Notes: generated by a model not told the origin, from the letters alone. A stretch of DNA of 6,268 nt from an uncultured Erysipelotrichaceae bacterium (GCA_937917505.1 CALDMQ010000153.1:1-6268); one strand, 5' to 3'; counted from the first letter of the stretch, positions 1 through 6,268 are shown. Numbers and translations are program-made.

Positions 1-1
1 T

Positions 2-265
2 GATTTAGCTGAGGAAATTGAAGAATTAGAAGATAATGAGTTAGAGTATTTATGTAGTCATATTGATGATGAGAAATTGGCTGAAATCTTAGAAGAATCT
101 GAGGAAGAACTCCAAACTGATATTATTGATTATTTGGATAATAAACGTGTGTTATCTTTATTTAGTTATATGTCTAAAGATAATATTGTAGATATTTTAG
201 GGGATTTACCGATTGGTAAGAGAAAGAATTTAATTAATCTTAGCTGGTGGGTTAATGACAACTGA
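2..265 (+). pseudogene. mgtE: MgtE N-terminal (intracellular Mg2+-sensing) domain fragment, ends at a frameshift; 5' end outside window
   Basis: The frame is open from base 2 and already coding there, so the true start lies upstream; the ATG at 77 is internal. The product is acidic and helical. It opens with DLAEEIEELEDNELEYL and runs to KRKNLINL at about 241, which matches the superhelical N domain of MgtE magnesium channels. In the family this domain binds cytosolic Mg2+ and helps hold the channel shut. After LINL the frame runs into six unrelated residues (SWWVND, then N) and a TGA at 263-265. The rest of MgtE continues in the +1 frame as AGGLMTTEYI. Compared with the Thermus MgtE I recall (ALARYEEDEAGGLMTPEYV), about seven linker residues are missing. 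The lesion therefore looks like a deletion of about 20 nt rather than a single-base slip. The size is an inference from memory of the family. The fragment overlaps the downstream frame by 11 nt. It is either the dead 5' half of a pseudogene or a separately made N-domain peptide. Confidence 0.8.
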
Positions 266-1196
266 ATATATTGCTTTAGATGAAAACTTAACTTTGATTA
301 ATGCTCTGATTAAAATCAAAGAAATTGCTCCTAAAACAGAAGTCATTGATACAATCTTTGTTTTAAATAATAAAAAGCAATTAATTGGTACAGCCGATTT
401 GCGTGATATTTTATCATCTCATGAAGAATTAAAACTCTCTGATATTATGGATGACCATGTCATTTCTGTATCACCTGAAACCGACCAAGAAGAAGTTGCT
501 TTAACAGTATCAAAGTACGACTTAACAACAATCCCTGTTGTGAATAAAAATCACAGAATACTTGGAATTATTACAGTTGATGATATCATCGACGTTATCC
601 AAGAAGAACATACTGAAGATATGTTACAAATGCATGGTGTTAATAAAGAAGAATCTTTAGATTCAACATTATGGGAATCTATTCAAATGCGTTTACCTTG
701 GTTAGTTGTTAATCTGGCCACTGCTTTTTTAGCATCATTTGTCATTAAATTTTTTGAAGGAACTATTGAACAAATTGTAGCTTTATCAGCAACTATGACC
801 ATTGTGACAGGTATGGGTGGTAATGCTGGAAATCAAACACTTTCTATCTTAATTCGTAGTATTGCCTTAGGTGAAGTTCATTTTAAAGATTGTTTTCCTG
901 CCTTAAAAAAAGAACTTTGCGTTGGTATTGTGAATGGTTTGATTGTCGGTCTAATTACAGCTATTATTGTCTATTTTTTATATGGAAATATATATTTAGG
1001 TTTGATTATATGGGTTGCGATGGTTGGTAATTTTATTGTGTCAGGTTTCTTTGGATTATTGATTCCTATTATATTAAAAGCTTTACATCTTGATCCAGCC
1101 TTAGCTTCTTCTATCTTTCTCACAACCGCCACTGATATTCTAGGATTCTTTATCTTTTTATCACTAGCAAATTTATTTTTACCATTTCTTTCATAA
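255..1196 (+). CDS. mgtE: Magnesium transporter MgtE, CBS and transmembrane portion (3' part of a split gene)
   Basis: This 313-residue frame carries the rest of MgtE, a Mg2+-selective channel/transporter of the cytoplasmic membrane. Residues 1-125 form two CBS domains (MTTEYIALDE; IMDDHVISVSPETDQEEVA; IPVVNKNHRILGIITVDDII). A connecting plug helix follows at about 117-140. Five membrane segments lie at about 148-165, 173-200, 220-242, 246-272 and 283-312. The pore signature GMGGNAGNQ is at 186-194, and D294 (TTATDILG) matches the conserved pore aspartate of the last helix. Intact family members are about 450 residues, so the N domain is absent from this frame. ATG 255 is the only plausible internal start. 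Its upstream GGTGGG sits only 3 nt away, so initiation would be weak unless coupled to termination at the overlapping TGA (263-265). The family's N domain is regarded as regulatory and some homologues lack it, so a product could still transport Mg2+. Automated annotation may call this a frameshifted pseudogene from the upstream start to 1196. The 3' frame itself is undamaged. Confidence 0.85.
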   Translation: MTTEYIALDENLTLINALIKIKEIAPKTEVIDTIFVLNNKKQLIGTADLRDILSSHEELKLSDIMDDHVISVSPETDQEEVALTVSKYDLTTIPVVNKNHRILGIITVDDIIDVIQEEHTEDMLQMHGVNKEESLDSTLWESIQMRLPWLVVNLATAFLASFVIKFFEGTIEQIVALSATMTIVTGMGGNAGNQTLSILIRSIALGEVHFKDCFPALKKELCVGIVNGLIVGLITAIIVYFLYGNIYLGLIIWVAMVGNFIVSGFFGLLIPIILKALHLDPALASSIFLTTATDILGFFIFLSLANLFLPFLS

Positions 1197-1217
1197 ACTA
1201 GCTTCGGCTAGTTTTTT
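1197..1217 (+). terminator. Rho-independent terminator of mgtE
   Basis: It begins directly after the TAA of mgtE. A 6-bp stem ACTAGC/GCTAGT closes on a TTCG tetraloop and runs into a T tract (1212-1217). The A residues at 1195-1196 can extend the stem by pairing with the T tract. This is a textbook intrinsic terminator on the plus strand. Confidence 0.9.
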
Positions 1218-1224
1218 ATCCATT

Positions 1225-1247
1225 AAAAAACATGGCCTTTAGCCATG
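1225..1247 (-). terminator. Rho-independent terminator of the thrC-thrB operon
   Basis: Read on the minus strand, CATGGC (1247-1242), a 5-nt loop and GCCATG (1236-1231) are followed by six T (complement of 1230-1225). It begins one base past the thrB stop codon. It faces the mgtE terminator with only 7 nt between the two elements, so the convergent units are insulated from each other. Confidence 0.88.
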
Positions 1248-1248
1248 C

Positions 1249-2139
1249 TTATTCATAATCACAAGTATATCCTCGCAAATCTAATTCTAGTTTTTCAACT
1301 TTCCAATCTTTTAATAAATCACCCAGTTCTTCTTTCATACGAACAACACCTTTTTCATCTTCAGCCTTAATCACTGCCATAATTGTAGGTCCTGCCCCTG
1401 ATAAGTAAGCCCCTAACACACGTTCATCCTTTTCTAAAGTAAGCATAATTTCATCAAACCCTTGAATCAAAGTTCCACGATAAGGTTGGTGCAAACGGTC
1501 TTTAAAACCAAGTTTTAACCCTTCATCATAACCATTGATCAAAGAAGCAACCATCAATGCCAAATGAGAAACATTCACAATTGCATCAGCTCTTGGTAAT
1601 TCTTGAGGTAAAACTGCACGTGATTTTTCTGTAGATAATGTAAATGGTGGTATAAATGCTACAAAACGATAATCATGTTTCACCGGGATATTAAGTGTTG
1701 TCACTGTATCACTCATAACAGAAACAGTTAATCCTCCAAATATTGCAGGCGCAACGTTATCTGGATGCCCTTCTATTTCAGTCGCAAGTTCTAACACTTT
1801 TTGACGTTCATTTCCTTGATCTTTGAAAGCAAATGCCCCAACAAAACCAGCCACAATACAAGTTGAACTACTCCCTAGCCCTCTTGTATAAGGTACATCT
1901 CCACTACATTCTATTCTTAAACCACAAAACTCTAAACCACAAGCTTTTGCCCCTTTTACAAAAGCTTGATAAGTTAAATTATCTTCATTACAAAACTGTT
2001 CAGGACAACCTGTAATCTCCAATCCGCTTTCTAATAACTCAAAAACAAATGTATTATATAAAGTGACCGCAAGTCCGGCAACGTCGAATCCTGGCCCTAA
2101 GTTCGCACTTGTTGCTGGTACTTTTACTTTAACTTTCAT
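1249..2139 (-). CDS. thrB: Homoserine kinase (GHMP kinase family)
   Basis: ThrB phosphorylates L-homoserine with ATP to O-phosphohomoserine in the cytoplasm, the step before threonine synthase. The 296-residue length is usual for the family. Visible GHMP motifs are the N-terminal PATSANLGPGFD at 8-19, the ATP-phosphate loop GLGSSST at 87-93, EGHPDNVAPAIFGG at 123-136, DRLHQPYR at 214-221 and the C-terminal glycine-rich LSGAGPT at 246-252. The start is set by this first motif and by AAAGGAG (2154-2148) 8 nt upstream. That site lies inside the last codons of thrC, whose TAG ends 3 nt before this ATG, so translation is probably coupled. thrB is the second and last gene of a thrC-thrB operon and ends at an intrinsic terminator. 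All key motifs are present and the frame is intact. Other GHMP kinases (mevalonate, GHMP sugar kinases) are unlikely given the DRLHQPYR motif and the thrC neighbour. Confidence 0.97.
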   Translation of the reverse strand: MKVKVKVPATSANLGPGFDVAGLAVTLYNTFVFELLESGLEITGCPEQFCNEDNLTYQAFVKGAKACGLEFCGLRIECSGDVPYTRGLGSSSTCIVAGFVGAFAFKDQGNERQKVLELATEIEGHPDNVAPAIFGGLTVSVMSDTVTTLNIPVKHDYRFVAFIPPFTLSTEKSRAVLPQELPRADAIVNVSHLALMVASLINGYDEGLKLGFKDRLHQPYRGTLIQGFDEIMLTLEKDERVLGAYLSGAGPTIMAVIKAEDEKGVVRMKEELGDLLKDWKVEKLELDLRGYTCDYE

Positions 2140-2142
2140 AAT

Positions 2143-3627
2143 CTATTCTCCTTTAATATCATTGGCTATAAAGTCAATGATATTCTCTTTTTCAATGACA
2201 CCTGTATGCAAAATTTCTCTTTCTTGAATATTAATAAGAGGTTTTGAAACAGGCATGTTTGTATACTTTTCAATTTTTTCAATTGCTGTATAATCATCAC
2301 ATATTTCATTTGTAAGAGCTTGATAAACAGATTGTGGGAATTTATAAGGAGAAGCAGTTGAAAGGAGAATTGTTTTTGTATCATCATTTGATTCTTCTTT
2401 ATATCGTCTATACACTCCATAACCAATCGCTGTATGTGTATCTAATAAATAACCTGTATGATGAAAACAAAACTTAATTTCATTTAAAACTTCATCTTCA
2501 TTTAAGTAACCTGCTTTAAATTCTTTTTGAAGCTTATCAAGTACATCTTGATCAACTTCATAGACCCCCTCTTGATTTAAACATTCCATATACTTTTTCA
2601 CAAGTTTACTATCTTGGCAAAAGAAATAAACCAATCTTTCTAAATTACTTGATACAAGGATATCCATTGCAGGAGCATTTGTTTTATAAAATTCTCTATT
2701 TGCATCATATTTTCCTGTACGAAAGAAATCAGTTAAAATATTATTTTTATTAGATGCAACGATAAATTGTTTCACCGGTAATCCCATTGATTTAGCGATG
2801 TATCCTGCTAAACAATTTCCAAAGTTTCCACTTGGAATTGTGAAATTGACTTCTTCACCCAATGTGATTTCTTTTTGATTCACTAAAGTCATATAACTAT
2901 AAAAATAATAAACAATTTGAGGAATTAATCTCCCAATATTGATAGAGTTCGCTGATGAAAGAAAGACATGATTTTCATCACATAATTGCTTTAAAGTTTC
3001 AGATTGAAAAGCTTTTTTTACAGCTGTTTGGGCATCATCAAAGTTTCCTTGAATTGCAGTGACTTTAACATTCTTTCCAGTTTGTGTAATCATTTGTTGC
3101 TTTTGAATAGGAGAAACACCATCTACAGGATAAAACACTTGAATACGTGTTCCCTCTACATCTTTAAATCCTTCTAAAGCTGCTTTTCCTGTATCACCAG
3201 AAGTCGCTGCCAAAATCAAAACTTCTCTATCTTCTCCTTTTTTCTTTAAAGAGTAAGTCATAAAATGTGGCAATAATGATAATGCCATATCCTTAAATGC
3301 AGCAGTAGGTCCTTGAAATAACTCTGCAATATATACATTTCCTGCTTTTTTTACAGGTACAACCTCACAAGGAAATAATCCTGTTCCATAAGCTTGACGG
3401 CATAATTCACGCATATCTTCTTTATCTTTATTATCTAAAAATGAAGAAATAATTTCGGTTGCCATATCTACATAATCCAAATATTGTAATGCTTTTAAAT
3501 CTTTCTTTTCTAATTCAAAATTAGGAACTAACAAACCTCCATCTTTACCAATTCCTTGTAAAATTGCTTCATAAAAATTCAAAGGTTCTTGATTTCCTCT
3601 TGTACTCACATACTTCTTTTCTCCCAT
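2143..3627 (-). CDS. thrC: Threonine synthase (PLP-dependent)
   Basis: ThrC converts O-phospho-L-homoserine and water to L-threonine and phosphate, the last step of threonine synthesis, in the cytoplasm. Residues 5-90 match the threonine synthase N-terminal domain (YVSTRGNQEPLNFYEAIL, then GKDGGLLVPN). The fold-type II PLP domain follows. FQGPTAAFKDMAL at 104-116 holds the probable PLP Schiff-base lysine K112. ATSGDTGKAA is at 141-150, SSANSINIGRLIPQ at 224-237 and the phosphate-binding SGNFGN at 266-271. DTHTAIGYGVY lies in the C-terminal half. At 494 residues it belongs to the long threonine synthase class with the extended C-terminal region, as in many Clostridia and fungi, rather than the shorter Bacillus type. 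The ATG at 3627 is preceded by GGGAGGG (3640-3634) at 6-nt spacing. It is the promoter-proximal gene and thrB follows after 3 nt. No homoserine dehydrogenase gene is adjacent, although many Bacillota have hom-thrC-thrB. The frame shows no lesion. Confidence 0.97.
   Translation of the reverse strand: MGEKKYVSTRGNQEPLNFYEAILQGIGKDGGLLVPNFELEKKDLKALQYLDYVDMATEIISSFLDNKDKEDMRELCRQAYGTGLFPCEVVPVKKAGNVYIAELFQGPTAAFKDMALSLLPHFMTYSLKKKGEDREVLILAATSGDTGKAALEGFKDVEGTRIQVFYPVDGVSPIQKQQMITQTGKNVKVTAIQGNFDDAQTAVKKAFQSETLKQLCDENHVFLSSANSINIGRLIPQIVYYFYSYMTLVNQKEITLGEEVNFTIPSGNFGNCLAGYIAKSMGLPVKQFIVASNKNNILTDFFRTGKYDANREFYKTNAPAMDILVSSNLERLVYFFCQDSKLVKKYMECLNQEGVYEVDQDVLDKLQKEFKAGYLNEDEVLNEIKFCFHHTGYLLDTHTAIGYGVYRRYKEESNDDTKTILLSTASPYKFPQSVYQALTNEICDDYTAIEKIEKYTNMPVSKPLINIQEREILHTGVIEKENIIDFIANDIKGE
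2148..2154 (-). promoter_or_regulatory. Ribosome binding site of thrB, embedded in the thrC 3' end
   Basis: On the minus strand AAAGGAG lies 8 nt before the thrB ATG (2139). It forms part of the last thrC codons (Lys-Gly-Glu), just before the thrC TAG at 2145-2143. A ribosome finishing thrC would uncover or deliver ribosomes to this site, which favours coupled expression. Confidence 0.85.
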
Positions 3628-3656
3628 AACTTTCCCTCCCAGCTTTTGTTAGAATT

Positions 3657-3685
3657 ATTGTATAAAATTTCCGTATATGAGTCAA
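3657..3685 (-). promoter_or_regulatory. Sigma-A type promoter of thrC-thrB
   Basis: On the minus strand the -35 is TTGACT (3685-3680) and the -10 is TACAAT (3662-3657), separated by exactly 17 bp. Each hexamer matches consensus at five of six positions. Transcription should start near 3650, giving a leader of about 23 nt that contains the GGGAGGG ribosome site. That leaves no room for a T-box, leader peptide or attenuator. Confidence 0.8.
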
Positions 3686-3704
3686 TCCATTCACTATCCA
3701 TTCT

Positions 3705-3736
3705 AAACAAAAAGACTAGTCATATAGACTAATCTT
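3705..3736 (-). terminator. Rho-independent terminator of the 6-phospho-beta-glucosidase gene
   Basis: On the minus strand AAGATTAGTC (3736-3727), loop TATAT and GACTAGTCTT (3721-3712) form a 10-bp stem with one G-U pair, followed by TTTGTTT. It starts 14 nt beyond the glucosidase stop. It ends before the thrC promoter -35, separating the two minus-strand units. Some terminator activity on the plus strand is possible but the T tract there is poor. Confidence 0.85.
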
Positions 3737-3750
3737 CTTATCGTTGATAA

Positions 3751-5214
3751 CTAATCTAAATCAGTTCCATGAGATTGAATACATTTTTGATACCAATAAA
3801 ACGAATCTTTTTTCAAACGCTTCATAGAACCTGTTCCATCATCATGTTTATCTACATAAATAAAACCATAACGTTTTCTCATTTCTCCAGTTCCTGCACT
3901 AACTAAATCAATACAACCCCATGTTGTATAAGCAATTAAATCAACACCATTATCAATAGCTTTTGCCATAGCTTGAATATGTTGTCTATGATAATCTATT
4001 CTATATGGATCATGTATACTTCCATCCTCTTCAACAGTATCATAAGCACCTAATCCATTTTCTACAACCATTAAAGGTCTTTCATAACGATCATAAATCA
4101 TTTCTAAATAATATTGTAAACCATCTGGATCCAATGCCCAACCCCAATCAGAATATGTTAAATATTCATTACGAACACCAAAAGACATATTTCCACCAAC
4201 AACATCATCATTATGATGAGTTGTGACAGCTTGTGACATATAATATGAGAATGTATAGATATCAACTGTACCTTCTTTTAAATCCTTTAAATCTTGTTCT
4301 GTAATATCTAACTGAACATGATGTTCATCCCATAAACGTTTTGCATAAGTAGGATATTTTCCAAAACATTGAACATCTCCACAATAGAATATTCCTTTTT
4401 CCCACTTACTACGATTAAATAAAATATCTTTTGGATCACATGTACTTGGATAATATGTAATACCACAAATCATACAACCCATTTTATTTTCTGGATCTAT
4501 TTCATGTCCAATTTTAACTGCTCTTGCACTTGCAACAAATTGATAATGAAGATGTTGATAAGCCTGTTGATAAATATCATCATTCGCATCATCTGGTAAA
4601 AAATTCACTGTATTATTAATTTCATTAAATGTTAACCAATATTTGACTAATCCTTTATATTCTTTAAAAATAGTACGTACATACTTTTCATATAAATCAA
4701 TATAACGACGATCTAACCAATCTCCATATTTTTCTTCTAATGCTAGTGGTGTATCAAAATGCCAAATAGATACAAGTGGTTCAATACCTGCATTTCTAAG
4801 TTCTATAAAAACATCACGATAAAAATCTAATCCTTCTTGATTAGGTTGTTCTTCTTCACCAGTAGGGAAAATTCTTGACCAAGAAATAGATAATCTAAAC
4901 ATTTTAAATCCCATTTCTTTAAATAAAGCAATATCTTCTTTATAATGATGATAAAAATCTATTCCATTATGATTTGGATAAAGTTCATCATCAAAAACTG
5001 CAAAATGTGCTCCCTCAGGTAATTGAAAACCACGACTTGATGCTTTTTGTTTTTGTCCATCTTTATCAATATAAGTAACCATACGAGGCGTATTCACTGT
5101 ACCACCAGTTGTCACATCAGTTCGAGCCATTCCTCGTCCGCCTACATTCCAAGCACCTTCAGCCTGGTTCGCTGCAATAGCTCCTCCCCAATAAAAATCT
5201 TCTTTAAAACTCAT
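3751..5214 (-). CDS. 6-phospho-beta-glucosidase, glycoside hydrolase family 1
   Basis: This cytoplasmic enzyme hydrolyses beta-glucoside 6-phosphates (such as cellobiose, salicin or arbutin phosphates made on uptake by a PTS) to glucose 6-phosphate and the aglycone or sugar. The 487 residues match a complete GH1 (beta/alpha)8 barrel. The N-terminal signature FYWGGAIAANQAEGAW is at 7-22, with FRLSISWSRIFPTG at 106-119. The acid/base E198 lies in TFNEIN and the nucleophile E385 in VVENG. The stretch IDLVSAGTGEMRKRYGFIYVD at 435-455 has S439, K447 and Y449 where 6-phospho enzymes bind the sugar phosphate. That makes a non-phosphorylated beta-glucosidase less likely. It resembles the BglA/BglH/AscB type, but exact substrate and symbol cannot be settled from sequence. 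AAAGGAGG (5230-5223) lies 8 nt before the ATG. It is monocistronic, with its own promoter and terminator. No PTS permease, antiterminator or regulator gene is beside it, so sugar uptake must be encoded elsewhere. Confidence 0.95.
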   Translation of the reverse strand: MSFKEDFYWGGAIAANQAEGAWNVGGRGMARTDVTTGGTVNTPRMVTYIDKDGQKQKASSRGFQLPEGAHFAVFDDELYPNHNGIDFYHHYKEDIALFKEMGFKMFRLSISWSRIFPTGEEEQPNQEGLDFYRDVFIELRNAGIEPLVSIWHFDTPLALEEKYGDWLDRRYIDLYEKYVRTIFKEYKGLVKYWLTFNEINNTVNFLPDDANDDIYQQAYQHLHYQFVASARAVKIGHEIDPENKMGCMICGITYYPSTCDPKDILFNRSKWEKGIFYCGDVQCFGKYPTYAKRLWDEHHVQLDITEQDLKDLKEGTVDIYTFSYYMSQAVTTHHNDDVVGGNMSFGVRNEYLTYSDWGWALDPDGLQYYLEMIYDRYERPLMVVENGLGAYDTVEEDGSIHDPYRIDYHRQHIQAMAKAIDNGVDLIAYTTWGCIDLVSAGTGEMRKRYGFIYVDKHDDGTGSMKRLKKDSFYWYQKCIQSHGTDLD

Positions 5215-5238
5215 ACGTATTTCCTCCTTTATATATTC

Positions 5239-5267
5239 ATTCTACTCTTTTTGTTTTTTATATTCAA
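5239..5267 (-). promoter_or_regulatory. Probable sigma-A promoter of the 6-phospho-beta-glucosidase gene
   Basis: On the minus strand TTGAAT (5267-5262) and TAGAAT (5244-5239) are separated by exactly 17 bp. Transcription would begin near 5232, leaving an unusually short leader of about 18 nt with the AAAGGAGG ribosome site (5230-5223) almost at the 5' end. No RAT-type antiterminator hairpin or catabolite-responsive element is recognisable. The region is AT-rich, so chance matches are possible, and the start point is inferred. Confidence 0.65.
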
Positions 5268-5279
5268 ATACCTTATGTT

Positions 5280-5293
5280 AATAATCAATTATT
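5280..5293. repeat. Short AT palindrome between the divergent promoters (possible operator)
   Basis: AATAAT and ATTATT form perfect 6-bp inverted arms around a CA dinucleotide. It lies between the -35 hexamers of the two divergent promoters, 12 nt from the glucosidase one and 6 nt from the asnA one. A dimeric repressor or activator could bind here. However, AT-only arms of this length arise easily by chance in such DNA, and I recognise no known operator. Confidence 0.3.
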
Positions 5294-5299
5294 CATACT

Positions 5300-5328
5300 T
5301 TGAATTGAAAATATGTTTATACTATAAT
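5300..5328 (+). promoter_or_regulatory. Sigma-A type promoter of asnA
   Basis: TTGAAT (5300-5305) and a perfect TATAAT (5323-5328) are 17 bp apart. Transcription should begin near 5335, about 24 nt before the asnA ATG, so no T-box or riboswitch precedes the gene. AGAGGAG (5345-5351) is the ribosome site, 7 nt before the ATG. The consensus -10 suggests strong basal expression. Confidence 0.82.
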
Positions 5329-5358
5329 ATCCCTAACAATATCGAGAGGAGATGTCAT

Positions 5359-6268
5359 ATGAGTAAGATTATTGTTCCTGAAGGTTATGTTCCTCATTTA
5401 AGTTTAATTGAAACTGAAGTTGCAATTAAGATGATTAAAGATACTTTTGAAAGAAGACTTGCAGAGCAATTACGTTTAACTCGTGTATCTGCACCGTTAT
5501 TCTTATTAAAAAACACAGGTCTTAATGATAATTTAAGTGGTATTGAAAAACCTGTTTCTTTTACATCATTTGAATTAAATCATGATGATGAAATTGAAAT
5601 TATACATTCACTTGCCAAATGGAAAAGAGATGCTTTACATCGTTATCACTTTGAACAACATACTGGTCTTTATACAGACATGAATGCCATTAGAAAAGAT
5701 GAAGAATTAGATAATATTCATTCTATGTATGTAGATCAATGGGATTGGGAAATGATTATCTCTCCTCAAGATCGTACTTTAGATTACTTCAAAGCAACAG
5801 TCATGAAAATTTACCGTGCATTGTTAGATGTTGAATTTCAAATGATTAGACATTATCCTCAATTAAGTGAATCTATTTTACCTGAAGATATTTTCTTTAT
5901 TACAACACAAGAATTAGAAGACTTATACCCTGCACTTACTCCAAAACAAAGAGAAAGAGAAATTACACGTGCTAAAAAAGCAGTATGTATTTTACAGATT
6001 GGTAATATTCTTAAATCTGGTGTAAAGCATGATGGTAGAGCACCAGATTATGATGATTGGACATTAAATGGAGATATTCTTGTATATAATACGCAATTAG
6101 ATGATGCTTTAGAAATCTCAAGTATGGGAATTCGTGTCGATGCTTCTTCACTTCAAGAACAACTAAAAAAAGCTAATGCGACTGATCGTTTATCTTTACC
6201 TTATCACCAAAATATCATTAATAATGTTTTACCTTTAAGTATTGGTGGTGGAATTGGACAAAGTCGTT
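5359..6268 (+). CDS. asnA: Aspartate-ammonia ligase (asparagine synthetase A), 3' end outside window
   Basis: AsnA makes L-asparagine from L-aspartate, ammonia and ATP (giving AMP and pyrophosphate) in the cytoplasm. Its fold is related to class II aminoacyl-tRNA synthetases of the Asp/Asn type. The frame from ATG 5359 gives 303 residues and is still open at the window edge. E. coli AsnA is 330 residues, so roughly 30 codons are missing. Family blocks seen in order are NDNLSGIEKPV at 56-66, HSLAKWKRDAL at 83-93, GLYTDMNAIRKDE at 103-115, YVDQWDWE at 124-131, RAPDYDDWTLNGDILVYN at 227-244, SSMGIRVDA at 254-262 and IGGGIGQSR at 295-303. These line up closely with E. coli AsnA as I remember it. 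The start is supported by AGAGGAG 7 nt upstream and by the promoter just before it. The gene is transcribed away from the glucosidase gene. The enzyme uses free ammonia, unlike glutamine-dependent AsnB. No internal lesion is visible. Confidence 0.96.
   Translation, partial: MSKIIVPEGYVPHLSLIETEVAIKMIKDTFERRLAEQLRLTRVSAPLFLLKNTGLNDNLSGIEKPVSFTSFELNHDDEIEIIHSLAKWKRDALHRYHFEQHTGLYTDMNAIRKDEELDNIHSMYVDQWDWEMIISPQDRTLDYFKATVMKIYRALLDVEFQMIRHYPQLSESILPEDIFFITTQELEDLYPALTPKQREREITRAKKAVCILQIGNILKSGVKHDGRAPDYDDWTLNGDILVYNTQLDDALEISSMGIRVDASSLQEQLKKANATDRLSLPYHQNIINNVLPLSIGGGIGQSR

Noticed and set aside
239..245. CTT-A followed by GCT at the mgtE junction resembles a +1 programmed frameshift site (CTT slipping to TTA)
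   Set aside because: A +1 slip would restore the frame, but the linker residues normally found before AGGLM would still be missing. There is no stimulatory element I can see, and AGC is not a stop codon. A deletion explains the data better.
1833..2015. 60-codon plus-strand open frame inside thrB
   Set aside because: It lies antisense to a clearly coding gene, has low-complexity composition typical of a shadow frame and has no ribosome site.
2166..2426. 86-codon minus-strand open frame inside the thrC 3' region
   Set aside because: It is an alternative frame of the intact thrC gene, whose own frame carries conserved residues throughout. The shadow product has no recognisable domain.
3637..3760. 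Possible T-box or other riboswitch before thrC
   Set aside because: The only strong hairpin (3712-3736) lies upstream of the thrC promoter and is followed by a T tract in the right place to terminate the glucosidase transcript.
4005..4226. 73-codon His-rich plus-strand open frame inside the glucosidase gene
   Set aside because: The histidines are the antisense reading of Asp/Met-type codons in the GH1 gene. There is no ribosome site or family match.
5262..5305. ATTCAAA/TTTGAAT 7-bp inverted repeat with a 30-bp gap as an operator
   Set aside because: Both arms coincide with the -35 hexamers of the two divergent promoters, which explains the repeat without a separate binding protein.
1..6268. 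CRISPR arrays, insertion sequences, tRNA or rRNA genes, attachment sites, defence or toxin-antitoxin genes
   Set aside because: No regularly spaced repeats, transposase frames, long terminal inverted repeats, cloverleaf sequences or small gene pairs are visible. Nearly all of the DNA is accounted for by five housekeeping or metabolic genes and their control sites.

Overview
The window looks like ordinary chromosome from an AT-rich, low-GC Bacillota (Firmicutes). The evidence is strong Shine-Dalgarno sites before every complete start, sigma-A type promoters with 17-bp spacers, U-tailed hairpin terminators and standard codon use. The gene set (MgtE, ThrC-ThrB, a GH1 phospho-beta-glucosidase and ammonia-dependent AsnA) suits an anaerobic gut lineage such as the Erysipelotrichales/Coprobacillaceae. 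That placement is an inference and only moderately certain.

Layout, left to right. (1) Plus strand, 2-1196: an mgtE magnesium channel/transporter gene whose 5' end lies outside the window. It is split by an internal deletion and frameshift near 239-245, between the regulatory N domain and the first CBS domain. (2) 1197-1247: two hairpin terminators back to back, one for mgtE on the plus strand and one for the threonine genes on the minus strand. (3) Minus strand, 3627 down to 1249: thrC (threonine synthase) followed 3 nt later by thrB (homoserine kinase), forming a two-gene operon. It has a well-formed promoter at 3657-3685 and a leader of only about 23 nt. (4) Minus strand, 5214-3751: a monocistronic GH1 6-phospho-beta-glucosidase with its own promoter and terminator. 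(5) 5215-5358: a divergent intergenic region carrying one promoter for the glucosidase and one for asnA, with identical -35 hexamers and a small AT palindrome between them. (6) Plus strand, from 5359 to the window end: asnA (aspartate-ammonia ligase), cut off roughly 30 codons before its expected end.

Functionally, ThrB phosphorylates homoserine and ThrC converts the product to threonine. AsnA makes asparagine from aspartate and ammonia, so two aspartate-family amino-acid steps lie close together. The glucosidase hydrolyses phosphorylated beta-glucosides delivered by a PTS that is not in this window. No mobile element, CRISPR array, RNA gene or clearly novel system is visible. The one real anomaly is the split mgtE.
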